Source: Dendrophyllia cribrosa
Lineage: Eukaryota; Cnidaria; Anthozoa; Scleractinia; Dendrophylliidae
Length of the DNA: 64,000 bases
Assembly (NCBI GenBank): GCA_024195265.1
Contig: JAJLRJ010000008.1
Span: 27,497,432-27,561,431, forward strand
Direction: 5' to 3'
The notes beneath the pieces were generated by a model. The model was not told the origin of the DNA. It searched no databases and saw nothing but the letters and a program-made list of their open reading frames with translations. How positions within the stretch are numbered: position 1 is the first letter of the stretch; each line of letters opens with the position of its first letter. The position numbers were made by a program, and so were the translations under genes. Below, in pieces: positions 58,356-64,000 of this stretch.

Positions 58356-58814
58356 GTAATGATCCGCATAAGAAGGATAGCGCCAACGGCAATGGAATGT
58401 CAAACACGATGGAATATCAAGATTTTTCATTGTTAAAACTAGTGATCTCATTTGCCTAGACTCAAAAACCGCTAAAAAGTTAAGGTTCAAGGTGCATTTT
58501 GACTAATTTTTTTAAGGTTTCAAGTTATTTGAGACCCAATCGCACAACATACAATTTTTAAAAGAAATTGTATTTGGGGAACTTCATCAAAGAAGCAAAA
58601 TTATTAGCTATTGTCTTCTGCTATTCTGATTGGTTAAGCACGAACATTTCCTAAAATTTATTTGACGCAAATGGATTTTCTTTATTTTTATAAAGAAATA
58701 TAATTATTAACCATCAGCTCCTCCTCTATTCTTGAAATCAAAGATATTCTATGTGGGAAAGAGCTAATGCCGCAGAACAATGAAGTTTGCTATCGTTCTT
58801 ATGTGGAACAATAC
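58356..58814. mobile_element. 459-bp TTAA MITE, copy 1
   Basis: Ends GTAATGATCCGCATAAGAAG and partner CTTATGTGGAACAATAC, flanked by TTAA (58352-58355, 58815-58818). Nearly identical over its length to 59708-60157. Confidence 0.9.
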
Positions 58815-59294
58815 TTAATCTTAATTCTTGTGTTTCCGACCTTTCACCTATTAGTTAAGTTTCATCTTAGTTAAGCTTGTTCAGAGGGTCTTCAGAGGGC
58901 GGCGCTGTTAGGCTAAGCCTAACTATATATATTAATTCTTGGCTTGTCCCAGCTGATGTTGGTGGGCTCTGATCCACTGAAGAAATGCAAGGAGTATTGC
59001 TTAGAAAGCCATGCCAGGCTTTAAAAAGAGGGTAGGGAATGTCCACTGCAAACAGGACATTCCTGGTCACTGCCTTGGCAGCCTACTGTAATGAGGGACT
59101 TTCAAATAATATTGCATTTCATGATTCAAAAGGGCAATATCAGACATTGTGCTTCAAACAATACGATACAAAGGGAATGAATTGAGATCGTTCATATAAA
59201 TGACCTTAAAGTTACAACATTTCCTGGGTTTAAAGGAAATTTCCCCGACATTTCAGAACATTTTCGCTTCTGAACGTGTTAGCATTCATTGGCG

Positions 59295-59750
59295 TCATCT
59301 CTGAAATATCTCCAAGCCATCTGGCATAAATCCATGAGGATGATAACCAAAACCATAGTTTCGTTTATGATCGAGGTCCGCTGTTTTCAGCAGTGAAATC
59401 GGAAGTAATCTCGGATACATCTGAACGGAAACAAGCTGCCGACGAAGTTGCAACAACTTTTCTTCACCCTGGTTTTGGTGTTCTCCAGTCCATGAACATA
59501 ACATCCACGCCAAATATAACGCGAGAAGAGGCCAAAGCTGTCGTTGAGAGTAAAGCAAACACAACGTGCAAATCCCGAAAAAGCCAGTCAGGCACGCCAA
59601 TACAAGTGTTTTACAGAAAAGAATCCCGCAAACGTGGACGAATTTTGTGACTATGCTTTTATCCTTCGACATTTTGGCGAAATGAGCTTTGACCTCTAAC
59701 ACTTTAAGTAATGATCCGCATAAGAAGGATAGCGCTGAACGGCAATGCAC
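59295..59750 (-). pseudogene. DGAT2/MOGAT-like fragment, copy 2, with HPHG
   Basis: The most complete copy: a membrane segment (FCKTLVLACLTGFFGICTLC), LYLAWML, then LPISLLKTADLDHK and YGFGYHPHGFMPDG. His-Pro-His-Gly is the catalytic signature of DGAT2-family acyltransferases, which make di- and triacylglycerol at the ER membrane. Between the two blocks the frame differs from copy 1, so a small indel is present. A stop follows soon after the motif; two thirds of the enzyme is missing. Not a working enzyme gene. Confidence 0.78.
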
Positions 59751-60157
59751 GATGGAATGTTAACTTTTTTCATTGTTACAACTAGTGATCTCATTGGCCT
59801 AGACTCAAAAACCGTTAAAAAGTTAAGGTTCAAGGTGCATTTTGTCTAATTTTGTTAAGGTTTCAAGTAATTTGAGACCCAATCGCACAACATGCAATTA
59901 TTAAAAGATATTGTATTTGGGAAACTTCATCAAAGAAGCAAAATTATTAGCTATTGTCTTCTGCTATTCTGATTGGTTAAGCACGAACATTTCCTAAAAT
60001 TTATTTGACGCAAATGGATTTTCTTTATTTTTATAATGAAATATAATTATTAACCATCAGCTCCTCCTCTATTCTTGAAATCAAAGATATTTCATGTGGG
60101 AAAGAGCCAATGCCGCAGAACAATGAAGTTTGCTATCGTTCTTATGTGGAGCATTAC
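59708..60157. mobile_element. 450-bp TTAA MITE, copy 2, with empty site in unit B
   Basis: TTAA at 59704-59707 and 60158-60161. Unit B at about 61351-61360 reads CACTTTAAAC, the uninterrupted target. Confidence 0.93.
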
Positions 60158-60964
60158 TTAAACCCTTTATTGCAGCGTCGGAAAAGGCGAAAATTTCGAT
60201 ATAATATATCGAAATTTTTGATATTATAAAAAAATATTTCATTTCATAGACTCTTAACGGCTCTAATTTGATCAAACTATACTGTGCCCTTCTCTATTCT
60301 TCATTTGGTTTCCTCATATATTAATATATTTTTTGCCTTTTTTTTTTAATTTTGCACCTCTTTATATTGCGCGGTATGTTTTATAAAACAAAAACATGTA
60401 AATATCTTAGAATGGAGTAAATAAATAAAATACAAATACAATTTGTGATTGTCATTTCACCACCACTGTTTATTTGAACACTTGGCAATATTCAAATGCC
60501 TTTATCAAAAATTAAAGTTATCGCAAATATTATAGTTTAAACAAGGTAATATTTTGGTTTGGTTTGGTTTGGTTCGTTATCAGAGGAGAAGTGGCCCCCC
60601 TCTCTTGAGCATGTCCGACAAAGTTCGAAGAACACCTTTTGAAAGAGCTTCCACCTTTAGCTGCGTTGCTACACGTCTACTTTCTCCCTTGAGGGGGGCG
60701 AAGCTCCTTCTTCCCTGCGTTTGCAGCCTATTGTAATGAGGGACTTTTAAATGATATTGCATTTCAAAGATGATTCAAAAAGGGCAATATCAGATATTGT
60801 GCTTCAAACAATACCATACAAAAGCAATGAATTCAAATCGTTCATATAAATGCCCTTAAAGTTACAACATTTCCTGAGTGTGACAGACATTTCTCCCAAA
60901 TTTCAGAATATTTTCGCTTCTGGACGTGTTAGCATTCATTGGCGTCATCTCCGAAATATCTCCA

Positions 60965-61419
60965 AGCCATCTGGCATAAATCCATGAGGATGATAACCAA
61001 AACCATAGTTTCGTTTATGGTCGAGGTCCGCTGTTTTCAGTAGTGAATTCGGAAGTAATCTCGGATACATTTGAACGGAAACAAGCTGCCGACGAAGTTT
61101 GCAACAACTTTTCTTCACCCTGGTTTTGGTGTTCTCCAGTCCATGAACATATCATCCACGCCAAATATAAACCGAAAAGAGGCCAAAGCTGTCGTTAAGA
61201 GTAGAGCAAATACAACGTGCAAATCCCGAAAAAGCCAGTCAAGCACGCCAATACAAGTGTTTTACAGAAAAGAATCCCGCAAACGTGGACGAATTTAGTG
61301 ATTATGCTTTTATCTTTCGACATTTTGGCGAAATGAGCTTTAACCTCTAACACTTTAAACCCTTTATTCCAGCGTTGCAGAAGGCGAAAATTTCTATATA
61401 TCAAAAAAATTAATTTCAT
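60965..61419 (-). pseudogene. DGAT2/MOGAT-like fragment, copy 3
   Basis: Same order as copies 1 and 2 (CKTLVLACLTGFFGICTLYL, then LLKTADLDHKRNYGFGYHPH G). The frame breaks after the membrane segment. Part of tandem unit B. Confidence 0.75.
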
Positions 61420-61739
61420 TTCATAAACTCTTTAAGGACTCTAATTTGTTCAAACTATACTGTGCCCTTCTCTATTCTTCATTTGGTTTCATCATATATT
61501 AATATATGTTTTGTCTGTTCTGTTTAATTTTGCACCTCTTTATGTTGCGTAGTATGTTTTATATAACAAAAAAATGTAAATATCTTAGAATGGAGTAAAT
61601 AAATAAAATACAAATACAATTTGCGATTGTCATTTCACCACCACTGTTTATTTGAACACTTGGCAATACTCCAAATGCCTTTATCAAAAATTAAAGTTAT
61701 CGCAAATATTTCAGTTTAAACAAGGTAATATTTTGGTTT

Positions 61740-62380
61740 GGTTTGGTTTGGTTCATTATCAGATTAGTAGTGGCTCCGGTTAATACGCAGGCCCTCCTCC
61801 CTCGAGCAAGTCCAACAAAGTTCGAAGGATAACTTTTGAAAGAGCTCCGACCTTTAGCTGTGTTGCTACACGTCTACTTTCTCCCTTGAAGGGGGGGGGG
61901 GGGGACGAAGCTCCTTCTTGCCTGCTTCTCTTTTTTTCCAGCAGCCTTTCTATAGTCCAAGTGCGTTTAGATTCTAGAATCCTTTCGTTCATCAGGTTGA
62001 AGATGTCTTTTGCTGTGGGGTCCAGGTGCCCGAATGCAATGGCACTGCTCCCTAGGTAATCAGCTGTTACGTTAAATGTGATTCCTGCATATCCTGAAAC
62101 ATAGATGATTTCAAAACGGGGCAAGATATGCTGAACCAAACTTCTTGATGTGTCCCATCTGCAGTTTGCTGACAAGGCTGAGCGAATCAGTGATGATAAT
62201 GGTGTAGTCATTTTCTGTTGTGTTGTCTGCCAACAAAGTTAATGCATCCTCTATTGCCTCGCATTCTGATCTATAGGAACTGGATCGAGCATGGTTACAT
62301 GCCGACCATTCGTAAATTCTTCTGCCATTCTTTCATACGGCAACCCCCCAAGCAGTTGTATCACCACGGATTGACCCGTT
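61740..62380 (-). pseudogene. LINE-like RNase H domain, copy 3, uninterrupted
   Basis: On the minus strand: DTTAWGVAVWKNGRRIYEWS, then ECEAIEDALTLLADNTTEND, YTIIITDSLSAL, VQHILPRFEIIYVSGYAGI and TADYLGSSAIAFGHLDP. This is the RNase H fold order with three catalytic acids (TDG position is partly mutated here) and the final His region replaced by GYAG. It keeps the empty site (62268-62280) of the 10.7-kb element. Family assignment to a non-LTR element is inference. Confidence 0.75.
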
Positions 62381-62479
62381 CGTTTTCTTTGTTAACATAT
62401 TGTAACACAGATTTGTATTTTATGTTCTAGAAACCACTGGTATGGAAGTATGGAAAATGGTTAAGCTTATGATGTTGTA

Positions 62480-62760
62480 ATACCGCCAAGTTTCTCCTGG
62501 TGCGTTCATTGCGATGGGGCAAGAATGACAAGAAATTCTAATTTTATTTTAACAAGTTTTGCTCTTCTTGATTTAGGAGATGATGTTATGGCAGCCAAGG
62601 GTAACCATACCATAGCTGTTATCAAGGGCAAAGAAAATTATAAAACTTTACAAGAATCATTTGAAAGACATTAATAGGCTTAATAGTGAATAATACGTTA
62701 ATTAATTTACAGTTTTTTCTGCAGTATTACAAATTTATTTTACTACTTATGGAAATGAAT
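62480..62760 (+). pseudogene. Unrecognised coding fragment, second copy
   Basis: An open frame runs from about 62492 through MTRNSNFILTSFALL and AAKGNHTIAVIKGKENYK to a stop at 62672-62674. It is the inverted, better-preserved paralogue of part of 55370-56460, including the downstream noncoding flank. No promoter or splice partner was identified, so gene status is open. Confidence 0.45.
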
Positions 62761-63505
62761 GATGACACCTATCTGTATGCATGTGTTTGGTGTAAAGTAC
62801 ATAAAGGTAACAGGTTCGACACAGCAGGTTCGATCCAGGTTCGATCCAGCGCTGGTGAATAATGTAGAAGGGTTGCGATCAAAAAATGAAGAACACGCCA
62901 CCTGTTTTGACATCGAACCGCAATTTGGACTTTCATTTGAAATAAACGTAAACGTTAAACCCACAAAGCATATTTTACAAATGGCGACCATCAAGGAGGT
63001 CATTCTTCCCTTAATGTATGTTAACAATATTGTTACGGTGAATTCATCGACTGCTAATATGATTAACGATATTTCGATTTCAATGAAATTATAGTTCCGT
63101 GGCTTTCAGTAGCCTTCATGTGCATCGGGACTATTGAATTGTAATCGCCCTTTGCTGAAAAGGAGAGAAAACGAAAAAAAAGATCAAATTTAAATAGCGA
63201 AAGCGAGTTTCTACTTGAAAATGACAAATAAATTAATGATCAAGAGTTCCCTTTAATGCGTTTTACAGTGCGACGCGCCAGTCAGTTACAGTGAACACCC
63301 ATCCAATTTTTTTATTACAAGGTATCCAATCAAAGAGCGTGAATGCTCGATTGACAGGCACGCCTCCCAGCAATCTTGATAATCGATCAAATTATCAGTG
63401 CACACTTTGAAAATATCTTCTCTGGGGTTGACGTAGAAACGCTTTCGCTATTGTTATAAACATGTTTTGAATGTAATGTTGTTTTAAATAGGCAGGGAGA
63501 AGAGA

Positions 63506-63813
63506 AAATACCTCCGGAGGATTGAGAACCAAGCATTGCGGTTAGTTACTGAAGCAACCTAAAGCACTTCCATTGAAGCACTAAGGTACTGTTTAGGACT
63601 CCCCCACGGCATCAAACATCAGCAAGCACTCCTGGGAGCCGAAAAACTAATGAAAGTCACTACTACACCTACACACCCCTTACATTTTGAGGTAACAAAC
63701 TGAATTGATGAGCAAATGCCACAGAGGCTATTGACTGTTAAATCCTGGGTAAGGCATTCGAGAGAATCAGTGGAAACAATATGTCCCTTGGAGCACATCA
63801 AGGATTATGAGTA
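63506..63813 (+). pseudogene. LINE-type C-terminal remnant
   Basis: KYLRRIENQALRLVTEAT, stop, STSIEALRYCLGLPHGIKHQ, then MPQRLLTVKSWVRHSRESVE. The arrangement I-x-N-x-ALR-x-(V/I)-T ... S-I-E-A-LR-x-x-x-GLP is that of the region after the RT in non-LTR retroelements. In-frame stops show decay. Confidence 0.45.
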
Positions 63814-63929
63814 GATCGGCTATGCACGACAAGTTGACAACAGAAGCAGTAGACCTCAGAGCCTGGAGAGACAGAGCAGGAGACATCAACAATGCCATCG
63901 TGAGTAGTAGGATAGGCACAGCAGCTTCC

Positions 63930-64000
63930 GTTTTTTTGCGGAGCAAACTCATTAATTTGCGGAGCAATCTCATGAATAAAGTGCGGAGGTTTCTCATTAA
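63930..64000. repeat. Short tandem repeat at the window edge
   Basis: Three imperfect copies of GCGGAGCAAACTCATTAATT / GCGGAGGTTTCTCATTAA. Runs off the end of the window. Confidence 0.6.

Larger units (their letters stand above)
59082..60724 (-). repeat. Tandem unit A: acyltransferase fragment plus LINE-like fragment
   Basis: Begins at CAGCCTACTGTAATGAGGGA and repeats as unit B from about 60725 (CAGCCTATTGTAATGAGGGA). Contains on the minus strand a short RNase H tail (60560-60720), the TTTGG pentamers, and the DGAT2-like fragment. The TTAA MITE at 59708-60157 is present only in this unit. Confidence 0.8.

Noticed and set aside
62759..63094. A 111-codon plus-strand frame (FDIEPQFGLSFEINVNVKPT).
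   Set aside because: No recognised domain, no splice or promoter context; composition gives no clear coding signal, so left out as a gene.

Overview
The window looks like a piece of a cnidarian nuclear genome, most likely an anthozoan such as a stony coral. The reasons are spliced genes with GT-AG introns, a nitric oxide synthase of animal type, an AT-rich background with very many short inverted-repeat transposons, and remnants of Tc1-like, Harbinger, piggyBac, pogo-like, Penelope-like, LINE and SINE elements. The species assignment is inference. I could not run any search, so family names rest on recognised motifs.

Left third (1-25,700): three genes. A two-exon + strand gene at 3481-4672 encodes a 344-residue protein with an acidic stretch and a HIRAN-like C-terminal domain. 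A ten-coding-exon - strand gene at 14140-7093 encodes an unrecognised 1117-residue protein with a Myb/SANT-like segment near its N-terminus; its 5' UTR contains an intron. The last eleven coding exons of a nitric oxide synthase lie on + at 15311-23993 and cover the FAD and NADPH half of the reductase. The heme, calmodulin and FMN exons are not visible, so the rest lies outside the window beyond a nested gene, or is missing. The first two genes share an identical 21-bp promoter word containing a Staf/ZNF143-like site.

Middle (24,000-41,300): repeats and transposon graveyards. A 115-bp tandem array starts directly after the synthase stop codon. A long-TIR Tc1-like element at about 26,350-29,697 has been hit by at least five later insertions, several with readable target-site duplications. 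Fragments of Harbinger transposase, Penelope-like reverse transcriptase and a GIY-YIG nuclease follow.

Right (41,303-64,000): a 10,683-bp block flanked by TA duplications, with inverted minisatellite arrays just inside its ends, has inserted into a LINE-like RNase H fragment. A paralogous copy of that fragment at 62.2 kb keeps the empty site. No transposase is recognisable inside the block. To its right lie a piggyBac pseudogene, several TTAA-flanked MITEs, and a tandem pair of units (a third copy is at 40 kb) that join a fragment of a DGAT2/MOGAT-type acyltransferase to LINE-like RNase H sequence. No complete host gene is recognised right of 25.7 kb.
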